From: Thermoprotei archaeon
Lineage (GTDB): Archaea; Thermoproteota; Methanomethylicia; Nezhaarchaeales; WYZ-LMO8
Direction of reading: 5' to 3'
Length of the DNA: 7,775 nucleotides
NCBI GenBank assembly: GCA_003650865.1
Contig: QMSN01000044.1
Span: 1-7,775 of the forward strand
Part shown: piece after piece, positions 1 through 5,328 of the stretch
How positions within the stretch are numbered: position 1 is the first letter of the stretch
How the letters are laid out: each line of letters opens with the position of its first letter
Position numbers and translations under genes: made by a program
Notes under the pieces: generated by a model
What the model saw: only the letters and a program-made list of their open reading frames with translations
The model's database searches: none
Told to the model about the DNA's origin: nothing

Positions 1-906
1 GTGAGCAAGACCGAGAGGATACTGAAGAGGCTTCCGAGCTTCTACAAAGCTTGGGATAGGAGGTCTCTCCTATACAGCATTCTAAGCTCTATTGGGAAGA
101 GGCTTGAAGAAGCCGATAAGGACCTAGACGCCGTGTTGAGGTCTCACTGGGTGGACACGGCAGTAGGTCGAGACCTAGACAAGCTGGGGGCGCTATTCAA
201 CATTGAGAGGAGACCTGGAGAGCCAGATACAAGGTTTAGGAGTAGGCTGAAGAGGGCTATCCAGGAGTTTAAGGGAGGAGGAACCGTCAAGGCCATCCTG
301 ACCTCGATTAGAGCTCTGCTAGAAGCACCTGAAGAGGCGCCTATAAGAATAGTTGAGAATCCACCTAGAGAGGAGGTTGAGGAGGTTCACGTCAGGAGTG
401 GAGATACGTGGGTCATGTCTAGCAGGAGCGTCGTCGACGCTTATCCAGCGATAACACTAACAGTTGAGTCCCCCAACTCTCAAGTCACGAACCCCACCAT
501 AACCAACGTGGATACAGGTGAGGAGGTCAGGTTCAATGGGGTATTGAGGAGCGGCGACGAGCTAGTGGTGTCTAATGGGAGAGCTCTGCTCAACGGTGTT
601 GACGTGACCGACAAGCTCTCGACCACCACCATAAGGCTCCTCAGGAGGACCTGTAGGTGGAGTTACAGCGAGGTCATGAGGGAGGAGATGGGGGTATTCG
701 ATAGGGCTAGGTTCGACGAGTCCATATTCGCCATCGACATACCCCAAGTCAAGGTTGTTTTTAAGTGGACATCACTTACGCCAGCAGCCTTCGAGCTCCA
801 CGTCCCCAGAGAGCTCCTCCGAGGAGAGGGGGACTTGGAGGTGCTTGAGGCTACTCTAAGCTCGATTAAGGCTGCTGGCGTCAAGGCCGAGGTGAAGGTC
901 GTATAG
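1..906 (+). CDS. Phage tail / baseplate wedge protein, P2 gpI-like
   Basis: This is probably a structural baseplate protein of a contractile tail, either a virus or an injection system. The N-terminal ~110 residues show the family's helical pattern: RILKRLPSFY at 6-15, an RDLDKLGALF stretch at 57-66, then a RPGEPDTRFRSRLK stretch at 71-84 and a glycine run (KGGG, 91-94) before another helix. The C-terminal ~35 residues (AFELHVPREL, then a helix and AAGVKAEVKV) match how gpI-like proteins end. Between them, residues ~150-215 form an inserted beta module with an NP-x-I-T-N, TGEEVRFNG, SGDELVV series seen in distal-tail-type folds. The GTG at base 1 gives a sensible N-terminus, but nothing upstream is visible, so a longer protein cannot be excluded. 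It stops with TAG and is followed after 20 bases by the next gene. The family call is from sequence pattern only. Confidence 0.68.
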   Translation: MSKTERILKRLPSFYKAWDRRSLLYSILSSIGKRLEEADKDLDAVLRSHWVDTAVGRDLDKLGALFNIERRPGEPDTRFRSRLKRAIQEFKGGGTVKAILTSIRALLEAPEEAPIRIVENPPREEVEEVHVRSGDTWVMSSRSVVDAYPAITLTVESPNSQVTNPTITNVDTGEEVRFNGVLRSGDELVVSNGRALLNGVDVTDKLSTTTIRLLRRTCRWSYSEVMREEMGVFDRARFDESIFAIDIPQVKVVFKWTSLTPAAFELHVPRELLRGEGDLEVLEATLSSIKAAGVKAEVKVV

Positions 907-913
907 TCGTTTA

Positions 914-919
914 GGAGGT
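914..919 (+). promoter_or_regulatory. Ribosome binding site deciding the start of the second tail gene
   Basis: GGAGGT (continuing to GGAGGTG, 914-920) sits six bases before ATG 927. An in-frame GTG at 918 overlaps this site and so is not the likely start. Confidence 0.7.
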
Positions 920-926
920 GTGTTTC

Positions 927-1580
927 ATGCCTAAGTTCAAGCCGATATTGAAGAGGCCTGGTGAGCTCATCAGGTCTGAGGACTGGAACAAGATTCAGGA
1001 GGACGTCAGAGAGGACTTGGAGAGGCTTGAGAAGGAGATTGAGAGGCTTAGGGCCTACATAGAGATGATGACTGAGAGCGTCACTTTGACTAACCTCGAG
1101 AGCCCTGTTGGCAAGCCGTATAGGCTTGACGAGGAGGTTCCGGGGGAGGTGGGCAGCTACGCCACGAGCGTCGTGGGCTACATAACTAGGCAGTGGCTAG
1201 CCAAGGAGGGGGCTGGTGAGATATGTAGGTTTGGAGTCCTAAGCCACTTCGACGTGCTCTACTACTGGGCTGCAGCTAACAACGGGAATAGGAGGGCTCT
1301 GGAGATAGTCGTGGAGTACGTTGATGGAACTGTGCACGTGGAGAAGGACGTGTACGTGCATGAGTGGAGCAAGCTTCAGCCCAAGGGCTCTGAAAACCCA
1401 TACGTCGAGTACCTGCTATCGCCGAACGAGAGGGTCTGGTACAAGTACCAGCTGAGGAACCCCCACCCGGACAAGGAGGTTAGGTATGTGACCTTCCTAA
1501 ACAGGGATCCCGAGTGCAACGTTAGGGTTGGCAATGTGCTTCAGCACGTGAGCAGGGTTAGGCCTCTAAGCGAGCTTTGA
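927..1580 (+). CDS. Tail-module protein with N-terminal coiled coil, function unknown
   Basis: I do not recognise this 217-residue protein. ATG 927 is chosen because a GGAGGTG site ends six bases before it. Residues ~17-50 are a charged heptad-type helix rich in E, R and L (for example DLERLEKEIERLRAYIEMM at 30-48), likely an oligomerising coiled coil. From residue ~55 on, the protein looks like a beta-rich globular domain with many aromatics (FDVLYYW 108-114, VWYKYQLRNP 170-179). There is no signal peptide or membrane segment. It lies between a gpI-like baseplate gene and a tail-terminator-like gene with very short gaps. A coiled coil followed by a beta domain fits a fibre, spike-adaptor or receptor-binding tail component, but that role is inferred from position and shape, not from homology. 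Confidence 0.72.
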   Translation: MPKFKPILKRPGELIRSEDWNKIQEDVREDLERLEKEIERLRAYIEMMTESVTLTNLESPVGKPYRLDEEVPGEVGSYATSVVGYITRQWLAKEGAGEICRFGVLSHFDVLYYWAAANNGNRRALEIVVEYVDGTVHVEKDVYVHEWSKLQPKGSENPYVEYLLSPNERVWYKYQLRNPHPDKEVRYVTFLNRDPECNVRVGNVLQHVSRVRPLSEL

Positions 1581-1584
1581 GGTG
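1579..1584 (+). promoter_or_regulatory. Ribosome binding site overlapping the upstream stop codon
   Basis: GAGGTG overlaps the last two bases of the upstream TGA stop and lies six bases before TTG 1591. It favours that TTG over GTG 1582, whose codon is part of the site itself. Confidence 0.55.
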
Positions 1585-1590
1585 CAGCTC

Positions 1591-2274
1591 TTGCTAAGCG
1601 ACATCGAGAACGCCGTGGTCGAGATCCTCAAGAGGGCTAGTGGAGTGCCGAGAGACAGGGTCTTAGCTGGCAGGGTTGACGTGAAGAGCCTTGAGCTGCC
1701 AGTGGTGCTGGTGTTTAGCGTGGGCTTTAAGGCTGAGGACATGGGTGTAGGAGGCTCCTACAGCGTGAAGAGAGAGTTTAAGGAGGTTCTTGATGGAGAT
1801 GGCAGGTCTAGGAGCTTTAAGCTTAAGATGAAGCCGTTAAAGCCGTTGAGGTCTGTCGAGCACCCGCTCGGCGAGAAGTTGAAGGAGGGTGTCGACTACA
1901 CGGTGGACTACGACAGCTGGGTAATAACGTTCTCGAAGCCTCCGGCCAAGGGTGTTGGGAACATAGCTGTGACGTACTTGACCCCCATGGAGGGCAGAGC
2001 TGTGAAGTTAATCTCGAAGCTCCACGTAGAGGCTTGGAGTAGGGATAGAGGGGAGGTCGATGAGGTCGCTGCGAGCGTGGTCAAGTCGATGCTGATGGCG
2101 GAGGAGGAGCTAGCCGAGAGAGGATTATCGATCAGGCTCTTGGAGGGATACCGTAGGAGGCTTAACGACGTCTACTGCGAATCCCTGATATACGAAGTCG
2201 AGAGCCAAGTGAGCGTCGAGTACCAAGCGGCGAGAATAGAGAAAGTTGAGGTTGAGCATAAGAGGGTAGCTTAA
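1591..2274 (+). CDS. Putative tail terminator / tail completion protein
   Basis: The protein is about 227 residues. Its start begins with a helix (SDIENAVVEILKRASG), continues through a strand (PVVLVFSV), and ends with a helix-rich part and strand repeats (YEVESQVSVEY) before a basic tail. This resembles tail-terminator folds. In the middle lies an inserted beta module running from VKREFKEVLDGDGRSRSF to a VDYTVDYDSWVITFSKPP-like stretch and VGNIAVTYLTP, a phrase often seen in phage structural proteins. TTG 1591 is preferred because GAGGTG (1579-1584) lies exactly six bases before it, as at neighbouring genes. GTG 1582 is in frame, one base after the previous stop, and would add three residues, but it overlaps that site. 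It is translationally coupled to the preceding gene. The tail role is inferred from pattern and context; the inserted domain makes the assignment uncertain. Confidence 0.6.
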   Translation: MLSDIENAVVEILKRASGVPRDRVLAGRVDVKSLELPVVLVFSVGFKAEDMGVGGSYSVKREFKEVLDGDGRSRSFKLKMKPLKPLRSVEHPLGEKLKEGVDYTVDYDSWVITFSKPPAKGVGNIAVTYLTPMEGRAVKLISKLHVEAWSRDRGEVDEVAASVVKSMLMAEEELAERGLSIRLLEGYRRRLNDVYCESLIYEVESQVSVEYQAARIEKVEVEHKRVA

Positions 2275-2458
2275 GCTGAGCGTCGAGAGAGGCCTCGACA
2301 GCCAAGCCTCACAGCTGTGGCATAGCATTGACAGCTACGCATAGGCGAGACATAAGCGAGTAGAGAGCCTCACGAGAGCACAATCTAAGCTCGAGGACAG
2401 CGTAGTCGAGCTCCTAGAGGCCTCCCGATACCTTATAAAAAAGGTGTTGGGCTCTTAA
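2270..2458 (+). pseudogene. Start-less, amber-interrupted helix-coding frame, possible gene relic
   Basis: Directly after the tail-terminator-like gene, the frame starting at 2270 is open except for one TAG at 2342-2344, and ends with TAA at 2456-2458. It has no ATG, GTG or TTG before the TAG. The first half reads LSVERGLDSQASQLWHSIDS, and the second half contains SKLEDSVVELLEASRYLIKK. Both are amphipathic helices with similar composition, suggesting one small helical protein broken by a nonsense mutation and loss of its start. TAG is used as the true stop in three other genes here, which argues against routine readthrough. It may instead be non-coding sequence with a chance open frame; I cannot tell which without homologues. 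Confidence 0.3.
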
Positions 2459-2481
2459 GCTGGCTCATCCAGCTTAAGAGC
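2451..2481. terminator. Perfect 13-bp hairpin between convergent genes
   Basis: GCTCTTAAGCTGG (2451-2463), a 5-base loop CTCAT, then CCAGCTTAAGAGC (2469-2481) form a perfect inverted repeat. The right arm contains the TAA stop of the minus-strand propeller gene (2474-2476), and the left arm contains a TAA in the plus-strand relic frame. On the minus strand the hairpin is followed after eight bases by a run of six T (complement of 2437-2442), so termination of the propeller gene is the best-supported role. On the plus strand no T-run follows. Confidence 0.7.
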
Positions 2482-4504
2482 TTGATTCAGGTTGCCTAGC
2501 ACCGCAGTCCCTGCAGAACTTGGCTACCTCCGGTATTATTGCTCCACAGTTGGGGCAGACCTTGACGTCGACCCCTGATGGAGGAGCTCTACCACAGCTC
2601 GGGCAGACCTTAGCGTCGAGGGGCATTCTCTCTCCGCAGTGCATGCAGTACCTCTTCTTCTCCTTGAATGTGACTGTGACCTCACCGCTCTTGAGGCCCT
2701 TGCTCGAGGCGGTTACCCTACTAACACCTATGTCGGTGGAGGCTGTCAGTGTAGCTGTCGCTGAGGACTCCCCCTTCTTCATCACGATGGTGCTCGCTAT
2801 GCTGCCGCTTGTAGCGCTTAGAGCTATCTCCCTATCCTCCTCTGACTGAAGTGGCTTGCCCTTAGAGTCGACTAGCTCCACGGTTATGGTTGAGGTGGAC
2901 TGGCCGTCAGCGTATACCTCGGTGGGGCTTGCCGTGACCCTGAGGGCGTGAGGCTTAGGCTTCTTAGGCCTCTTCTTGAGGTACACGGCTGCTCCAGCCA
3001 CGGCTACACAGCATGCCACAGCTATCCCTATCAGCACCTCAGTTGTGAAGAGAGGTGGAGCGGCCTCAACCTCTAAGCTGCTTACAGAGCTCTCACAGGC
3101 AAGCGTGTAGGGGTCTCCACTCCACACAGCTCTAAGCTCAAAGGACCCCTCAGCTTGAGGAGTCCAGCTGTACGTGAAGCGGCCCTCTTGATCCGTCGTA
3201 ACGGAGGTCAAGGTGCTCCATGAGCCCCCCACCTCCCTAACTTGAATTGTCACGGAGGCTCCGGCTTGAGGTGGAGTTAAGGTGCCCTCAATCGTGATAG
3301 ATCCCCCAACAGTCGTGGAGCTCTCGGATAACGTGAGGGTTAACGTGCTCACCGAGACCAAGGCGTAAATGGTGTCGTTGAAGCACACGTATATCCTCTT
3401 ATCAGCCACGACGGGTGGAGCCATGGTTCCCCCTTCAAAGCTCATGTCCCATAGCAAGCTCCCATCACTCCTGTTTAGAGCGTATAGTCGCCCCTCGTTC
3501 GTCACCGCTAAGATCACGCCTCCAGCCGATATGACTGATGGAGGTGTACCTTCAACCTCAGACACCCAGAGCTGCTCACCTGTGTCCTCGTCTAGGGCGT
3601 ATATCTTGCCGTCGTGGGATGTAGCGTAGACGACTCCATCAGCAACTGTGGGCGAAGACCACACGTAGTCGTCGACTGTGAACTCCCATATCAAGGCCCC
3701 CGTCGACTGAGCTAAGGCGTAGATCTTCTTGTAGGCAGCTGAGCCTATGAAGACCTTGTTGTCGTCCACCACGGGCGACGACAACACGTAGTACTTGCCG
3801 TCTGAGACCTCAAACCTCCACAGGAAGGAGCCGGAGTCCTCATCTAGAGCGTACAGGTAGCCGTCGTTTGAAGCCACAAACACCTTGCCGTAGCCTACCG
3901 CTGGGCTATCTAGAATAGCGTCGCCAGTCGAGAAGCTCCAAATAGTGGCTCCTGTATACCTGTCCAGCGCGTAGATCACTCCGTCACCAGTACCCACGAA
4001 TACCACGTCGTCGACTACGCAGGGAGACGAGTAGGCTATCATGTCGCCGAGGTCCACCTCCCAGTTGAGGGAGCCATCACTTAAGCTGAGCGAGTACACC
4101 TTGCCGCTGTAGGAGCAGGCTATGAGGGAGTCTCCAGCTACAGCTGGAGTGGATGCTGCGACGTCGTCCATCTCGAAGCTCCAAATAAGCTCTCCACTCT
4201 CCCAGTCCAAGGCGTAAACGTGGTTGTCTAGAGAGGGCACAAAAACCATGCCTTGAGCAGCTGAGGGCTGAGCAAGTATCAAGTCGCCTGTCGTGTAGCT
4301 CCACCGCTCACCTGGAGTCTCTGGCACTGGGCTTGACGTGAAGCCTGTGTGCCTGGGATCGTGGAGGAGCATAGGCCAATCTTCTTCAGTTGCAGAAGAG
4401 GCGCTTGCAAGTACTGGTAGCAGCAGAATAAGCATTGCCGTTAGGGAAAGCGTTGCAGTACACTTAACGTAAAACGCCAAGTTTTTTCTCGACAATAAAC
4501 TCAA
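2474..4504 (-). CDS. Membrane-anchored PQQ-type beta-propeller protein with Ig-like domains and zinc ribbons
   Basis: This is a 676-residue surface protein. Residues ~14-36 form a signal peptide (hydrophobic core ending in LASASS). Residues ~42-385 hold seven clear PQQ-like blade repeats of the form (V/I/L)Y(A/S)L-x4-(S/T/D)G-x3-W, at about 97, 136, 177, 217, 261, 301 and 340, with a partial eighth at 379. The eighth would close with the N-terminal strand. An Ig-like domain follows (~386-478), then a membrane helix (~486-509) with a strongly basic stop (KKRPKKPKP). After the membrane come a Big_1/invasin-like domain (~519-614) and two zinc ribbons (Cys 620/623/634/637 and 650/653/664/667). 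The propeller probably faces outside as an adhesion or scaffold domain; true PQQ binding is not shown. TTG 4504 is used; TTG 4495, six bases after GAGTTG, is a rival start. Confidence 0.85.
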   Translation of the reverse strand: MSLLSRKNLAFYVKCTATLSLTAMLILLLPVLASASSATEEDWPMLLHDPRHTGFTSSPVPETPGERWSYTTGDLILAQPSAAQGMVFVPSLDNHVYALDWESGELIWSFEMDDVAASTPAVAGDSLIACSYSGKVYSLSLSDGSLNWEVDLGDMIAYSSPCVVDDVVFVGTGDGVIYALDRYTGATIWSFSTGDAILDSPAVGYGKVFVASNDGYLYALDEDSGSFLWRFEVSDGKYYVLSSPVVDDNKVFIGSAAYKKIYALAQSTGALIWEFTVDDYVWSSPTVADGVVYATSHDGKIYALDEDTGEQLWVSEVEGTPPSVISAGGVILAVTNEGRLYALNRSDGSLLWDMSFEGGTMAPPVVADKRIYVCFNDTIYALVSVSTLTLTLSESSTTVGGSITIEGTLTPPQAGASVTIQVREVGGSWSTLTSVTTDQEGRFTYSWTPQAEGSFELRAVWSGDPYTLACESSVSSLEVEAAPPLFTTEVLIGIAVACCVAVAGAAVYLKKRPKKPKPHALRVTASPTEVYADGQSTSTITVELVDSKGKPLQSEEDREIALSATSGSIASTIVMKKGESSATATLTASTDIGVSRVTASSKGLKSGEVTVTFKEKKRYCMHCGERMPLDAKVCPSCGRAPPSGVDVKVCPNCGAIIPEVAKFCRDCGARQPESSS

Positions 4505-4659
4505 CTCAACCTATTTTGCCTCTAACCTTAACACCCCCTTTATTATGCTTTTCTACCAATATTTACCGGTAGAAAATACACTCACTCTCTAGGAGTGTCA
4601 TAGACAGCTAGCAGCTGAGCACCGAGGTAAAAGGTATAAAAATAGTTGGGCTCAAGCCA
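4505..4659. other. Intergenic stretch between winged-helix and propeller genes
   Basis: This 155-base gap holds the inverted repeat at 4549-4576, a small imperfect stem (ACACTC 4578-4583 with GAGTGT 4593-4598), and the T-run following the winged-helix gene. I see no RNA gene and no credible reading frame in it. Confidence 0.5.
4549..4576. promoter_or_regulatory. Inverted repeat flanking the likely promoter of the propeller gene
   Basis: TTTTCTACC (4549-4557) and GGTAGAAAA (4568-4576) are perfect 9-bp arms around a 10-base spacer. Read on the minus strand, the spacer begins with GG and then gives TAAATATT, a reasonable TATA box 54-61 bases upstream of the TTG start. A regulator bound to both arms would cover TATA and block the basal factors, so this is a candidate operator. 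The small winged-helix protein encoded just upstream is an obvious candidate regulator, but that link is inference. An alternative TATA-like stretch lies at 4539-4548. Confidence 0.45.
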
Positions 4660-4660
4660 T
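4635..4660 (-). terminator. T-run terminator after the winged-helix gene
   Basis: Downstream of the TGA stop, the minus strand carries a run of five T followed by ATACC (complement of 4633-4642), preceded by a GGCT/AGCC stem too small to be stable. Similar T-runs followed by ATA occur after the propeller and FmdE-like genes, suggesting a shared terminator style. Confidence 0.4.
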
Positions 4661-4923
4661 CACTTAGAAGCCTTCCCCTCAAGCTCCCTCCACTTATCCG
4701 TGAGCGTGTAGGTCGCTGTGGGGCCTGAGCCCTTAGCCTGAACGTAGCCGCTCTGCTGTAGAGACCACAGGTAGAGCTCAACGACTAGCTGAGGTATTCC
4801 TGTAGGCGACGTCTTCTTCAAGTCCTCCACTATGTCGCTGACCTTCTTCTCGCCAGCCTTCAAGCTGTTTATTATCTCGGCGAGAGCCACGTTGCCCATA
4901 ATGCGAGAGTACTCCTCAGACAT
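4660..4923 (-). CDS. Small winged-helix DNA-binding protein
   Basis: This 87-residue protein has the winged-helix pattern: a first helix (ALAEIINSLKAG, 13-24), a second (KVSDIVEDLKKT, 27-38), a recognition-type helix (GIPQLVVELYLWSLQQSGYV, 42-61), then a short wing (KGSGPTATYTLT, 64-75) and a charged C-terminus. It has no enzymatic domain, ligand cysteines or membrane segment, so it looks like a simple archaeal transcription regulator. ATG 4923 is preferred because AGGAGGGGGTG ends six bases before it. An in-frame GTG at 4932 is too close to that site. It is transcribed in the same direction as the propeller gene, 155 bases upstream, and divergently from the peptide/radical SAM cassette. It could regulate either or itself; the target is not shown by the sequence. 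Confidence 0.72.
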   Translation of the reverse strand: MSEEYSRIMGNVALAEIINSLKAGEKKVSDIVEDLKKTSPTGIPQLVVELYLWSLQQSGYVQAKGSGPTATYTLTDKWRELEGKASK

Positions 4924-4950
4924 CAACGCCACCCCCTCCTATTCATCACC

Positions 4951-4962
4951 CATATTTTTAAG
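4951..4962 (-). promoter_or_regulatory. TATA-like box upstream of the winged-helix gene
   Basis: The minus strand reads CTTAAAAATATG here, about 28 bases before ATG 4923. The spacing would place transcription start close to the ribosome binding site, so this promoter may give a very short leader. The call rests on composition and position only. Confidence 0.35.
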
Positions 4963-4985
4963 CGTTATCCCAAAAATTAGCTTGC

Positions 4986-4997
4986 GAAGAGCTCTTC
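4986..4997. repeat. Perfect 12-bp palindrome in the divergent intergenic region
   Basis: GAAGAGCTCTTC is a perfect dyad between the divergently transcribed winged-helix gene and small-peptide gene. A palindrome of this length is expected once or twice by chance in a window this size, so only its position suggests an operator. Confidence 0.3.
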
Positions 4998-5027
4998 AGG
5001 GCGTGGAGCTAGCCTTCGAGCCGTTTT

Positions 5028-5080
5028 GTTACCGTTTAATTATTATTGTCGTAGTATTATTTTATGATGTAAATCGTAAC
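5028..5080. repeat. Imperfect 11-bp inverted repeat just upstream of the peptide promoter
   Basis: GTTACCGTTTA (5028-5038) and TAAATCGTAAC (5070-5080) match as an inverted repeat at 9 of 11 positions, across an AT-rich spacer of 31 bases. The right arm ends one base before the TATA-like box at 5082. It could be a regulator binding site or a chance AT-rich match. Confidence 0.3.
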
Positions 5081-5081
5081 A

Positions 5082-5088
5082 TTTAAAT
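5082..5088 (+). promoter_or_regulatory. TATA box of the peptide / radical SAM cassette
   Basis: TTTAAAT is a near-consensus archaeal TATA box. A start site about 25 bases downstream would fall near 5110, just before the GGTG ribosome site at 5112-5115 and ATG 5122. This geometry supports the small gene being transcribed from here. Confidence 0.5.
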
Positions 5089-5121
5089 CTCCATCCATAT
5101 ACGTAGAGTTTGGTGTCTCAC

Positions 5122-5289
5122 ATGTGCACGACAATAGCTGCTAACGCAGCCTCTGCCTTATCCATAGCTCAAGTGATCTTGGTGAGCAAGGTGCTCGCCG
5201 TATGCACAATAGCTGGAGTAGTCCTACTAAACTTCAGGAGTAAGCTGAGAGGTCTTCTAGGCGCAATTCCAAGGGCTCTTAAGGTCTAG
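5122..5289 (+). CDS. 55-residue cationic hydrophobic peptide, candidate radical SAM substrate
   Basis: This small gene runs from ATG 5122 to TAG 5287-5289. It has a GGTG site exactly six bases before the ATG, as at neighbouring genes, and a TATA box about 35-40 bases upstream. The peptide has no acidic residue and six basic ones (K23, R39, K41, R43, R51, K54). Residues ~4-37 are almost entirely A, I, L, V, S and T, with Cys at 2 and 28. The rest is an amphipathic basic tail (FRSKLRGLLG, 38-47). It could be a membrane peptide, a bacteriocin-like product, or a precursor modified by the radical SAM enzyme encoded 39 bases downstream. There is no double-glycine leader or signal cleavage site. I do not recognise a family. 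The gene call rests on ribosome site, promoter, composition and context; the function is inference. Confidence 0.62.
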   Translation: MCTTIAANAASALSIAQVILVSKVLAVCTIAGVVLLNFRSKLRGLLGAIPRALKV

Positions 5290-5293
5290 GCCT

Positions 5294-5322
5294 ACCTCAA
5301 GCACCCTCTCCTTTTTTGAGGT
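5294..5322 (+). promoter_or_regulatory. Inverted repeat masking the radical SAM ribosome site, with T-run
   Basis: ACCTCAA (5294-5300) is the exact reverse complement of TTGAGGT (5316-5322), with a 15-base loop. The right arm contains the GAGGT ribosome site of the gene starting at 5329, so pairing would hide it. A run of six T (5312-5317) lies in the same stretch, 23 bases after the peptide stop, and could end a share of transcripts. Either effect would lower enzyme relative to peptide. The stem is only 7 bp, so stability at high growth temperature is doubtful. Confidence 0.4.
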
Positions 5323-5328
5323 TTAGCC

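Noticed and set aside
918..926. GTG 918 as the start of the second tail gene
   Set aside because: It lies within the GGAGGTG ribosome site; ATG 927 has ideal spacing.
1057..1075. ATGATGA followed by CTGA, resembling C and D boxes of a guide RNA
   Set aside because: The two boxes are adjacent with no guide between them and lie inside a coding region.
2342..2344. TAG as a pyrrolysine codon joining the two halves of the 2270-2458 frame
   Set aside because: The frame has no start codon before the TAG, and three intact genes (ending at 906, 5289 and 6721) use TAG as a normal stop, so a relic is simpler.
2520..2849. Plus-strand open frame of 109 codons opposite the propeller gene
   Set aside because: It is antisense to the zinc ribbons and Big_1-like domain, which are clearly coding on the minus strand.
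4578..4598. ACACTC/GAGTGT small stem upstream of the propeller gene
   Set aside because: It has only six pairs and competing alternative pairings; this is expected by chance.
4832..5086. Plus-strand open frame of 84 codons ending at 5086
   Set aside because: It starts antisense to the winged-helix gene and its second half is AT-rich intergenic sequence containing the promoter repeat; no ribosome site precedes it.
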